From Tropicibacter sp. R16_0 (GTDB taxonomy: Bacteria; Pseudomonadota; Alphaproteobacteria; Rhodobacterales; Rhodobacteraceae): a DNA stretch of 64,000 nt. A program made the translations under genes and the position numbers. Below the pieces are notes generated by a model. The model saw nothing but the letters and a program-made list of their open reading frames with translations. It had not been told where the DNA came from and did not search any database. Positions 54,795-62,546 of the stretch are shown piece by piece (within the stretch, counting starts at the first letter, position 1; the number at the start of each line of letters is the position of its first letter). The stretch lies in the NCBI RefSeq assembly GCF_017743935.1, contig NZ_JAGHRE010000006.1, positions 62,001 through 126,000 of the forward strand, read 5' to 3'.

Positions 54795-56038
54795 ACACGG
54801 CGGGTCGGGCAGATATGATGTTGCACAACGTCAAAGTGCCCCGCGCGCTGATCCACGACCCGCTTGGGTTTGGCGGAACAAGCTCGCAAGACTGCCTGCA
54901 CGGCGATCTGCTGCTGCGCGACGGGCGCGCTCTGCGAATGGAGCCTGCGACACGCACAGACACCCTGCCCCGCATGGTGCTGCCGCGTCTGACCGAATGC
55001 CATGTTCACCTGGACAAGTGTCATACGATTGCACGCATGGAAGGCGTTGGCGGCGACCTGCAGGCCGCCATCGCAGCCCAAGGCGCCGACCGCAAGAATT
55101 GGACACCCGAAGATATCCGCATACGTGCCACACGAGGTTTGGCAGAACTGCACGGAGCGGGCTGTGGCCAGGTTCGCAGCCATGTGGACTGGGGGAGTGA
55201 TCACATGGGACTGGCAACTCCGGCATCCTGGCCCGTGCTTGTGGAACTGGCCCAAGACATTCGGGATCAGATGACGGTGCAGCTTGCGCCCCTGATCGGA
55301 GTGGACGCTTTGATCGACCCAGAAGACACCAACGCAGTCGCAAGGGAAATCGCTGCCTCGGGTGGCGTTTTCGGGGCCTTTGTCCTGGATCAGCCCAATC
55401 GCCGCGAAGGTATACGCAATGCATTTGCCGCGGCCGAAAAACACGGGCTTGCGCTTGATTTTCATGTCGACGAAGGCCTGGCCCCTGACCTTGATGGGTT
55501 GGAAATCATCGCCGATGTGGCGTCCGAAACCGGGTTTCAAGGCCCTGTGCTGTGCGGTCATGCCTGCAGCCTGATGAACCTGTCTGGTGACCGACTTTTC
55601 CAACTGGCGGACAAGTTGGCCCGCTGTGACATTTCGGTGGCCTGTTTGCCCACTACCAACCTCTACCTACAGGGTCGGACAAATGGCACGCCCGACCGGC
55701 GCGGGCTGACCCGCGTGCGCGAGCTGCGCGACGCAGGTGTTCGGGTTGTGGCGGGAACCGACAATGTGCGCGACGCCTTTTGCCCTTTGGGTCGTCACGA
55801 CCCGCTGATTGCGCTGGCCCTGACGGTGCTTGGCGCCCATCTGGACCCGCCTTTTGGGGCGTGTCTGCCCATGATCACCACCAACGCCCAAGAGGCGCTT
55901 GGCCTTGCCCCCATTCATGTCGACGGGGCGGCAATAGGGGATCTCATCCTGTTCGACGCTGCAACGATGCCGGATCTGCTGGCCGGAGGCATCCTGCCCC
56001 AGCCACTGACCCAGGCATTGCAAGGAGACCTTAGATGA
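54791..56038 (+). CDS. CodA-like metal-dependent amidohydrolase
   Basis: 415 residues of the amidohydrolase superfamily, close in pattern to cytosine deaminase. Metal ligands are seen in 'LTECHVHLDKCHT' (HxH), 'LDFHVDEG' (His), 'VLCGHACSL' (His) and 'VVAGTDNVRDAF' (Asp). The TECHVHLDK form matches the 'HxHLDK' of cytosine deaminase-type enzymes. It would hydrolyse a ring C-N bond or deaminate a heterocycle. It starts four bases inside the creatininase end and overlaps the FAD oxidase gene likewise. The combination suggests successive ring opening; whether the ring is a pyrimidine, hydantoin or other is open. Confidence 0.9.
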   Translation: MNTAGRADMMLHNVKVPRALIHDPLGFGGTSSQDCLHGDLLLRDGRALRMEPATRTDTLPRMVLPRLTECHVHLDKCHTIARMEGVGGDLQAAIAAQGADRKNWTPEDIRIRATRGLAELHGAGCGQVRSHVDWGSDHMGLATPASWPVLVELAQDIRDQMTVQLAPLIGVDALIDPEDTNAVAREIAASGGVFGAFVLDQPNRREGIRNAFAAAEKHGLALDFHVDEGLAPDLDGLEIIADVASETGFQGPVLCGHACSLMNLSGDRLFQLADKLARCDISVACLPTTNLYLQGRTNGTPDRRGLTRVRELRDAGVRVVAGTDNVRDAFCPLGRHDPLIALALTVLGAHLDPPFGACLPMITTNAQEALGLAPIHVDGAAIGDLILFDAATMPDLLAGGILPQPLTQALQGDLR

Positions 56039-57441
56039 CATCCATTTCCGGAAAGACCACCCTGGATTGGGAGCGTTTTGCTGAACGCCTTGCCCCGGTC
56101 GAAGTGATTACCGAGCCGGTTCTTATCAAGAAACGCTCACGCGATTTCTTTTGGTACAGCCCGATCCTGAATGACCAGTTGAAACGCTGCTTTGGCGATC
56201 TGGTGGCGGTGCCCAAAACCGCAGACGAAATGAAGCATTGCCTGCGTCTGGCGCATGAGGCCGAGGTGCCCGTTGTTCTGCGTGGCGGCGGCACCGGCAA
56301 CTATGGCCAGGCCGTCCCGCTCGAGGGTGGGTTGATCATCGAAACCACGGCGATGGACCGGGTGCTGGAGATCGGCGATGGGTTCGTCCGGGTCGAGGCC
56401 GGCGCCATCATGGCCGATATTAACCGCGCCCTGGCCGACAGCGGACAAGAGATGGCGATGTTCCCCTCGACCCAGGACATCGCCACCATCGGCGGCTTTG
56501 TCGCGGGTGGCTCGGTCGGGATCGGGTCGCTGGCCACGGGTGCGCTGCGCGAGCCCGGCAATCTGATCGAAATCAGGGCCTTGTCGCTCGAGGGCGAGCC
56601 GCAAGAGCATGTATTCCGGGGCGATGACGTTCTGAAAATCCATCACGCCTGGGGCATGAACGGGGTGATCACCGAGGTGACGCTGCGCACCGTGCCCAGC
56701 CGAAACTGGATCGCCTGCATGGCCACCTTTGACACCTATGACAGCTGCTATCAGGCGGGCTATGCCGTTGCCACGGATGCACAAATACAACCCAAACTGG
56801 CCAGCGTTGTGGATCGGCGCATCGCCGATTACTTCCCGCGCCTGAAGGGACACATTCAACCCGACCGCGAATTGCTGGTCAGCTATGTCCCCGCCGAGAA
56901 CGTTGACCTGTTCCGCGATGTTGTTGCCGCCCACGGCGGGGCGACCGAACTGGCACTGGACGACGCAGCCCGGCAAGAGGCGGGCATTCCGCATGCGTTC
57001 GAATTCAGTTTCAATCACACCACGTTACAAGTGCTGAAATCCGACCGCTCGGCCACCTATCAACAAGTCGGCGTGCCCGACCCCGCCGATGCAAGTGCGA
57101 TCCTGCGTCTGCGCGCCGATCTGGGCGATGATGTCTGGACGCATCATGAATTCTATCGCCTCGGTGGACAGGTGGTTTCGGTGGATCTGCCAATCATCTG
57201 GTTTTCCGGCCCCGAGCGGTTGGCCGAGATCAACGCCACCTATGAACGCCACGGTTTTGCCGTCTACGACGCCCACGCCGATGCCTTGGAAAAAGGCGGA
57301 CTGCACAACGCCGATTACACCCACCTTGCGTGGAAAAAACGGCTTGACCCCAAGGGCCTGCTCAACAGCGCCAAATCCGCCGCCTGGCCCAAGGTCAAAG
57401 ACCTGAGCCCCGAAGATATCGAAGCCAAGGCCGTGGAATGA
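56035..57441 (+). CDS. FAD-binding oxidoreductase (PCMH/GlcD-like)
   Basis: 468 residues. The N-terminal FAD-binding PCMH domain is clear: 'VPVVLRGGGTGNYGQAVPLEGGLIIE' region, then 'VRVEAGAIMADINRALADSGQEMAMFPSTQDIATIGGFVAGGSVGIGSL'. The C-terminal substrate domain is of the GlcD/D-lactate dehydrogenase type and ends in 'DPKGLLNSAK'. It would oxidise a hydroxyacid or amino compound, passing electrons to quinone or oxygen. The start at 56035 has AAGGAG and overlaps the amidohydrolase stop. TauD follows 10 bases later. The last residues, rich in Glu, Lys and Ala, are not conserved-looking. Substrate unknown. Confidence 0.9.
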   Translation: MTSISGKTTLDWERFAERLAPVEVITEPVLIKKRSRDFFWYSPILNDQLKRCFGDLVAVPKTADEMKHCLRLAHEAEVPVVLRGGGTGNYGQAVPLEGGLIIETTAMDRVLEIGDGFVRVEAGAIMADINRALADSGQEMAMFPSTQDIATIGGFVAGGSVGIGSLATGALREPGNLIEIRALSLEGEPQEHVFRGDDVLKIHHAWGMNGVITEVTLRTVPSRNWIACMATFDTYDSCYQAGYAVATDAQIQPKLASVVDRRIADYFPRLKGHIQPDRELLVSYVPAENVDLFRDVVAAHGGATELALDDAARQEAGIPHAFEFSFNHTTLQVLKSDRSATYQQVGVPDPADASAILRLRADLGDDVWTHHEFYRLGGQVVSVDLPIIWFSGPERLAEINATYERHGFAVYDAHADALEKGGLHNADYTHLAWKKRLDPKGLLNSAKSAAWPKVKDLSPEDIEAKAVE

Positions 57442-57451
57442 GGAGCCTGCC

Positions 57452-58333
57452 ATGACCGATTTGACCATCACCCCGCTCAGCCCGGCATTTGGCGCCGAAG
57501 TCTCTGGCTTGCCGCTTTCCGAGTTCATTCCATCCGGTCGCTTTGATGAGCTGCGTGCCCTGTTTGAAGAACATTCAGCCCTGCTCTTTCGGGCCCAAGA
57601 CCTGAGCGACGCGGCGCATCTGGAATTGGGCCGCGCCTTTGGCCCGATCGAAGACCGCAAAGCAGACGAGCGCAAGAAGGGCGAGGAATACACAATTCCG
57701 AAGGTGACAAATGAGCAGACCGACAGTTCTCTGAAACAGGACGGGCATCTGCACAAGCTGAACCTGGAATCGAACTTCTTGTGGCATGCCGACAGCACCT
57801 TTATGCCGGAACCTGCGCTGACCAACATCATCACCGCACGCGTGGTGTCCAAGGATGGCGGCGCGACCGAGTTGGCCTCGACCCGCGCGGCTTGGGCCGC
57901 AATGCCCGAAGCGCTGCGAGAGCGCATTCGCGGGCGAGGAATCCAGCATCATTATTCAGTGTCACGCGCCAGAATTTCGCCCGAGCTGGCCAAACACCCG
58001 ATGTTTCATAAGTGGCCCGCCACCCGGTGGAATGCGGTCTGGACCAATCCGGTTAACGGGCACGAGGCGCTTTACATCGCGTCGCATGCCTTTGCGGTCG
58101 ATGGGTATGACGAGGCCGAAAGCCGCGCGCTTTTGGACGAATTGATGGAATTCTGCACTCAGCCGCAATTCACCTACAGCCACCAGTGGAGCGTCGGCGA
58201 TGTGCTGATCTGGGATCAGCGCGCCGTCCTGCATCGTGGTCGCCCCTGGCCCTATGAACAGGCCAGAACGCTGTCCAGCATCTGTACGACAGCCACCGAG
58301 GCAGATGGTCTGCCTGCAATGCGCATGGCGTGA
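57452..58333 (+). CDS. TauD/TfdA-family 2-oxoglutarate-dependent dioxygenase
   Basis: 293 residues with the iron triad visible: HADSTF (His and Asp, about 111-113) and the distal His in 'AVLHRGRPWPYEQARTL', whose Arg binds 2-oxoglutarate. 'FGAEVSGLPLSE' at the start and the 'DGGATELASTRAAWAAMP' loop are typical of the TauD/TfdA family. It hydroxylates an unactivated carbon, often cleaving C-S, C-N or C-O bonds of sulfonates, amines or ethers. AGGAGC precedes its ATG. It is the last enzyme gene before the solute-binding protein and probably acts on the product of the oxidase. Confidence 0.92.
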   Translation: MTDLTITPLSPAFGAEVSGLPLSEFIPSGRFDELRALFEEHSALLFRAQDLSDAAHLELGRAFGPIEDRKADERKKGEEYTIPKVTNEQTDSSLKQDGHLHKLNLESNFLWHADSTFMPEPALTNIITARVVSKDGGATELASTRAAWAAMPEALRERIRGRGIQHHYSVSRARISPELAKHPMFHKWPATRWNAVWTNPVNGHEALYIASHAFAVDGYDEAESRALLDELMEFCTQPQFTYSHQWSVGDVLIWDQRAVLHRGRPWPYEQARTLSSICTTATEADGLPAMRMA

Positions 58334-58420
58334 ACCAGACGCCGCGCGCCAAAACTCGAGCGGGTCAAAGCCCGCCACAACCCGAGGGTCCACCTCACGA
58401 CTTAACAGAGAGGAAACTAC

Positions 58421-60082
58421 ATGACTTACCTAACACGAACCGGAAAGCCGCTCCCGGACGTCATTACAAAACAGGCGTCCAAAGTCGGTTCCGATCCCGT
58501 CTCCCGACGCGAATTCCTGGCCCTCGCCAGCACCTTTGGTGCGACGGCAGCGACCGCCTACGGAATGCTGGGGATGGCTCCGCCGGCACATGCCGCTGGC
58601 GAACCCAAGATGGGTGGAACTGTGCGCATCCAGCAGGCGGTGCGCGCGCTCAAGGACCCGCGGACCTTCGACTGGAACGAAATCGCCAACTTTGCCAAGG
58701 GCTGGCTTGAGAACCTAGTCGCCTATGAAAACGATGGAACGTTCAGCCCGGTTTTGTTGGAAAGCTGGGAAGTTTCCAGCGACGCGCAGACCTACACTCT
58801 GAACGTGCGCAAGGGCGTAAAGTGGAACAATGGTGATGATTTCACAGCTGAGGATGTCGCGCGAAATATCACTGGTTGGTGCGACAAGAAGGTCGAGACA
58901 AACTCGATGGCTGGTCGTTTTGCTGTGCTCGTCGACTCGGAAACCGAGAAGGCGATCGAGGGTGCGATCGTGGTCGTCGATGACCACACTGTTCAACTGA
59001 ACCTGCCCCGACCCGACATTTCGCTGATCGCCGGCATGGCCGACTATCCGGCGGCCATTGTGCATGCGACAACAAATGGCGAAAACATTCTGTCGAGCCC
59101 GATCGGCACAGGGCCTTATCTGCCCGAGTCGCTTTCGGTTGGTGAGAAGGGTGTGCTTGTCCGCAACGAAGAACACACCTGGTGGAATGCCGGAAATGGT
59201 GCATGGATGGATCGGGTTGAATTCATCGACTACGGCACTGATCCCGCGGCTTATCTCGCAGCGGCTGAAGCCGACGAAATCGACATGATGTATACGATCG
59301 AAGGCGAGTTCATCGACATTATTACCGCGCTGGACGGCTGGGTTGAAAACGAGGTGGTCACTATGGCCACAATCGTGATCCGCCCGAACCAGCTGGCTGA
59401 GGTAGATGGTGTTAAGCCATATGCGGACAAACGGGTGCGCCAGGCGATTTCGATGGCTGTCGACAACAACGTCCTGCTTGAACTGGGCTATGACAGTCGG
59501 GGGGTAGTTGCGCAGAACCACCATGTTGGTCCGGCACACCCGGAATACGCCGACATCGGTGATCCCAAACTCGATCCAGCGGGCGCTATGGCCCTGATGA
59601 AAGAAGCCGGGATGGAAGACTTTGAACATGAAATCATCTCGATTGATGATGCATGGCGCAAGAACACGACCGATGCTGTTGCGGCGCAGTTGCGCGATGC
59701 TGGCATCAAAGTGAAGCGGACTGTGCTGCCCGGATCGACCTTCTGGAATGACTGGGTGAAGTATCCTTTCAGCTCGACCAACTGGAATCACCGTCCATTG
59801 GGTGTTCAGATCTGGGCTCTGGCCTATCGCTCGGGCGAGGCCTGGAACGAGTTTGGTTGGGCCAATTCGGACTTTGACGCAATCCTCGAAGAGGCTCTGG
59901 CCACGCCAGACACCGAAGCGCGCCGCGCATTGATGGCCAAGGGTGAGAAGATCATCCAGGATGAAGGCGTCACGATCCAGCCCTATTGGCGCTCGCTGTA
60001 CAACCACACCCGCGAGGGCCTGGAGGGCGGCGCGCACCACATCTCGTTCGAGATCCGCCCAGCACAATTGCACTGGACCTGA
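58421..60082 (+). CDS. ABC transporter family 5 solute-binding protein, Tat-exported
   Basis: 553 residues. The N-terminus holds a Tat signal, [11 protein letters not shown] at about residues 27-37, with an A-rich hydrophobic stretch and a cleavage site near AHA, so the folded protein goes to the periplasm. The rest is the large oligopeptide/nickel-type binding fold ('[13 protein letters not shown]', '[31 protein letters not shown]', '[18 protein letters not shown]', '[18 protein letters not shown]', '[21 protein letters not shown]'). No permease or ATPase genes follow: a terminator and an unrelated membrane protein do. It is thus an orphan binding protein for the operon, using permeases encoded elsewhere or having been separated from them. 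Confidence 0.93.
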   Translation: MTYLTRTGKPLPDVITKQASKVGSDPVSRREFLALASTFGATAATAYGMLGMAPPAHAAGEPKMGGTVRIQQAVRALKDPRTFDWNEIANFAKGWLENLVAYENDGTFSPVLLESWEVSSDAQTYTLNVRKGVKWNNGDDFTAEDVARNITGWCDKKVETNSMAGRFAVLVDSETEKAIEGAIVVVDDHTVQLNLPRPDISLIAGMADYPAAIVHATTNGENILSSPIGTGPYLPESLSVGEKGVLVRNEEHTWWNAGNGAWMDRVEFIDYGTDPAAYLAAAEADEIDMMYTIEGEFIDIITALDGWVENEVVTMATIVIRPNQLAEVDGVKPYADKRVRQAISMAVDNNVLLELGYDSRGVVAQNHHVGPAHPEYADIGDPKLDPAGAMALMKEAGMEDFEHEIISIDDAWRKNTTDAVAAQLRDAGIKVKRTVLPGSTFWNDWVKYPFSSTNWNHRPLGVQIWALAYRSGEAWNEFGWANSDFDAILEEALATPDTEARRALMAKGEKIIQDEGVTIQPYWRSLYNHTREGLEGGAHHISFEIRPAQLHWT

Positions 60083-60092
60083 TCCGATCCTT

Positions 60093-60125
60093 GGCGGGGC
60101 GGCATCGCGGCCCCGCCTGTTTTTT
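60093..60125 (+). terminator. rho-independent terminator after the solute-binding gene
   Basis: GGCGGGGC (60093-60100) pairs with GCCCCGCC (60110-60117) across a 9-base loop, followed by TGTTTTTT. Position directly after the stop at 60082 fits the end of the catabolic operon. Confidence 0.9.
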
Positions 60126-60139
60126 CTGAAAGAGCTTCC

Positions 60140-60634
60140 ATGACATACGAAACGGCGATCCTGTTGGCACAGACGACATGTGTCCTTTTCCTGACTGCAT
60201 GGTTGACCACCGGCGTGTTTGAAAACCTGGTGCATTCAAAACTGAACAGCACCTTTACGGCCGAAGTGATGGAGATGTCCCGTATGCGCGACGACTATCC
60301 CGAGGCTTATGCGGATGTCGCCTATCGCCGGATTTCAAACCCGTCCGTGCAGAAACTCCTGTTCCGTCTGATTGTGATCTGGGAGCTGCTGGCCGTCGTC
60401 GCCCTGTGGGTTGGCCTGATCGCGCTTGGTTTGGCGTTGATGGGCATGGCTGACCCGCAAAACGCGCGTGCTTACGGCATCCTGGGAACGCTTGCCTTTA
60501 CCACCGTCTGGGCCGGTTTCCTGGTCGGGGGGAACTGGTTTTGCTATTGGTTCTGTCACGAGGGCGCTCAGAACACGCATTACCAAATGACACTCTGGGG
60601 ACTGGGAACTCTCATTCTACTTGCGTCGGGATGA
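60140..60634 (+). CDS. DUF2165 family small integral membrane protein
   Basis: 164 residues with about four membrane helices. Marks of the DUF2165 family: 'FENLVHSKLNSTFTAEVMEMSRMRDDYPEAY' region, a middle helix 'LFRLIVIWELLAVVALWVGLIALG', and the C-terminal 'GNWFCYWFCHEGAQNTHYQMTLWGLGTLIL'. Function of the family is unknown. It is separated from the operon before it by the terminator at 60093, so it has its own promoter, or is expressed by read-through. GAAAGAG is the ribosome site before the ATG at 60140. It converges with the LysR gene. Confidence 0.85.
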   Translation: MTYETAILLAQTTCVLFLTAWLTTGVFENLVHSKLNSTFTAEVMEMSRMRDDYPEAYADVAYRRISNPSVQKLLFRLIVIWELLAVVALWVGLIALGLALMGMADPQNARAYGILGTLAFTTVWAGFLVGGNWFCYWFCHEGAQNTHYQMTLWGLGTLILLASG

Positions 60635-60656
60635 AAGCCCCGCCTGCAGCCTGTCG

Positions 60657-61574
60657 TCAGGACGCCAAAAACGTTTGATCATTCGTAAGGATACCTTGAA
60701 CAGCGTCTTTGATGAACCGCGCCAAAGGGTCGACCATCATCTTCTTGGTCAGCACCAGTTCGACATCCCACTCGGGCAGTTCAAGCGGAGGCACGTAAAT
60801 CTTGCATCCAGACCGCTTTGCAACTTCGGACAGCGAAAGAGGGATCGTTGCGATCATGTCCGATCGCGCCACGATGTCGGGCAACAGCGCGAATTGGGTT
60901 CCGGTCATGACCACGTGCCGCGATTTCCCGAACTTCTTGAGGGCGTGATCCACAGCGCCACTAAACCCTCCGTTCAGCGTCATCAAAGCATGCGGAGCTT
61001 CAAGGAACCTATCCATCGTCAGCGGGGCCTTCTTCGGCAACAACCCCTTTCGCGCAATACAGATGAAACTGTCACGCATGATCTTTTGCCGGGCGAAACG
61101 CGCCGGTAGCTGGCCAAAAGTGCCGATTGCCAAAGTGAGCGCGTCTTCGTCCAGTTTCTGTTCAACCGTGCGTTTGTCCACCGGGACAAAGCTGACCCGT
61201 ACATGCGGCGCCTCTTTCCCCAGATAGGTCATCAATTTGGGCGCAAGGTTGATGACCGTGAGGTCCGTCGCTGCGATCACCACGTCAGCACGCACTTGCT
61301 GGGGATCAAATACTGTTGGGGACAGCATCCGCGAAATGATCGACAATGCCTCGGCAATCCGAGGGGCGAGTTCATCCGCTTTGGCTGTGGGTTGCATACC
61401 CTCGGGGCTGCGTTGAAACAGAGGGTCGTCAAATTGACCACGCAACCTGTTGAGCGCGTTGCTCATCGAAGGTTGCGCAAGCCCGATGGCTTGACCAGCC
61501 CGACCGACATGACGTTCGCGGTACATGGCATCAAAGGCTTTGAGGAGGTTCAGGTCGAGCGCATTTACATTCAT
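60657..61574 (-). CDS. LysR-family transcriptional regulator (NodD-like)
   Basis: 305 residues with a standard LysR N-terminus: 'DLNLLKAFDAMYRERHVGRAGQAIGLAQPSMSNALNRLRGQFDDPLFQR', then the two-lobe effector domain. The pattern is of the NodD/LysR-type group that lets the helix-turn-helix include 'SMSNALNRLR'. It is divergent from the SDR at 61680, with 105 bases between, and so probably controls that gene, and perhaps the M81 peptidase. The inducer is unknown. Confidence 0.93.
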   Translation of the reverse strand: MNVNALDLNLLKAFDAMYRERHVGRAGQAIGLAQPSMSNALNRLRGQFDDPLFQRSPEGMQPTAKADELAPRIAEALSIISRMLSPTVFDPQQVRADVVIAATDLTVINLAPKLMTYLGKEAPHVRVSFVPVDKRTVEQKLDEDALTLAIGTFGQLPARFARQKIMRDSFICIARKGLLPKKAPLTMDRFLEAPHALMTLNGGFSGAVDHALKKFGKSRHVVMTGTQFALLPDIVARSDMIATIPLSLSEVAKRSGCKIYVPPLELPEWDVELVLTKKMMVDPLARFIKDAVQGILTNDQTFLAS

Positions 61575-61679
61575 TTCATCAATTTACAACATAGAAATTA
61601 TCCATTTCAACTATTTATGTATGCCCCCTATCTAACCCTCAGAAAGTCGTCTCACTGATCTGAAACTGAGGAATACGGA

Positions 61680-62408
61680 ATGAGCAATTCACTGCATGGA
61701 AAACACGTCGTCATCGTTGGTGGCGGCAGCGGTATGGGCAAAGCAACGGCTGAACTGGCCGCCAGCCTTGGTGCCAAAGTCACCATCGCAAGCCGCAACG
61801 AAGACAAGCTGAAGGCGGTTGCATCTGCCATCGACGGGGATGTTTCGGTTGCCGCTGTCGACACCACCGACGAGGCGCGCGTCAAGGAATGGGCCGCAAA
61901 CCTGGGCCAAATTGATCATCTGGTGATCTCTGCATCCAGCGCGGCACATGGTGCTTATGCCGATCTGCCGACCGACGACCTTCGCAGCATGATCGAGGCC
62001 AAATTTGTCGGCCCCTTTGTCACCGCACGCGAGGTCTTGCCCTATCTGAATCAGGGCGGTTCGATCTCGTTGTTTTCAGGTGTCCTGAGCCGCCGTCCCT
62101 CGGCAGGGGCCGTTGGGTTGGGGAGCGTGAATGCCGCCGTCGAAGCCTTGGCCAAAGGGTTGGCCCAAGAGTTGGCCGGACAGGCGCGCGTGAACTGTAT
62201 CAGCCCCGGCATGGTCGCGACCGAAGCCTATGCAGGGATGCCGGAAGATGCCCGCGAGGGGATGTACGCCCAAGTCGGCAACAGCTTGCCTGTGGGTCGC
62301 GTCGGCGAAGCCCAAGAGATCGCGCAAGCTGTTGTTCTGACTATGACAAACGCCTTCATGACCGGGGCCATCCTGGACGTGGATGGCGGCCATCTGATCA
62401 AAGCTTGA
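61680..62408 (+). CDS. SDR family protein lacking the YxxxK motif
   Basis: 242 residues. The Rossmann signature 'VIVGGGSGMGKATAELAASLG' and an Asp cofactor residue are normal. Where SDRs have YxxxK the sequence reads LGSVN (Tyr to Leu, Lys to Asn) in 'GAVGLGSVNAAVEALAKGLAQELA'. A subgroup of SDRs annotated as oxidoreductases shows this type of change, and may be inactive or use other residues. GAGGAA precedes the start. It is followed by a terminator, so it is monocistronic, probably regulated by the divergent LysR gene. Confidence 0.88.
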   Translation: MSNSLHGKHVVIVGGGSGMGKATAELAASLGAKVTIASRNEDKLKAVASAIDGDVSVAAVDTTDEARVKEWAANLGQIDHLVISASSAAHGAYADLPTDDLRSMIEAKFVGPFVTAREVLPYLNQGGSISLFSGVLSRRPSAGAVGLGSVNAAVEALAKGLAQELAGQARVNCISPGMVATEAYAGMPEDAREGMYAQVGNSLPVGRVGEAQEIAQAVVLTMTNAFMTGAILDVDGGHLIKA

Positions 62409-62414
62409 CCCGGG

Positions 62415-62441
62415 GTGGGGCTGAAACATGCCCCACTTTTT
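62415..62441 (+). terminator. rho-independent terminator after the SDR gene
   Basis: GTGGGGC (62415-62421) pairs with GCCCCAC (62430-62436), loop 8 bases, followed by TTTTT. It lies 7 bases after the SDR stop codon, on the plus strand. Confidence 0.9.
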
Positions 62442-62546
62442 ATCAGGGTCGAAGTGGCTGCGTCGCTCGCCAATGTGGTCACACAAACTGCACCTGACCA
62501 GACACCGGCAATGCAAAATTCACCCGAAACCAACCACGAGATCCGA

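Noticed and set aside
58360-58375. Small hairpin GCGGG-CCCGC before the solute-binding gene.
   Set aside because: Five-base stem without a T run; too weak to call a terminator.
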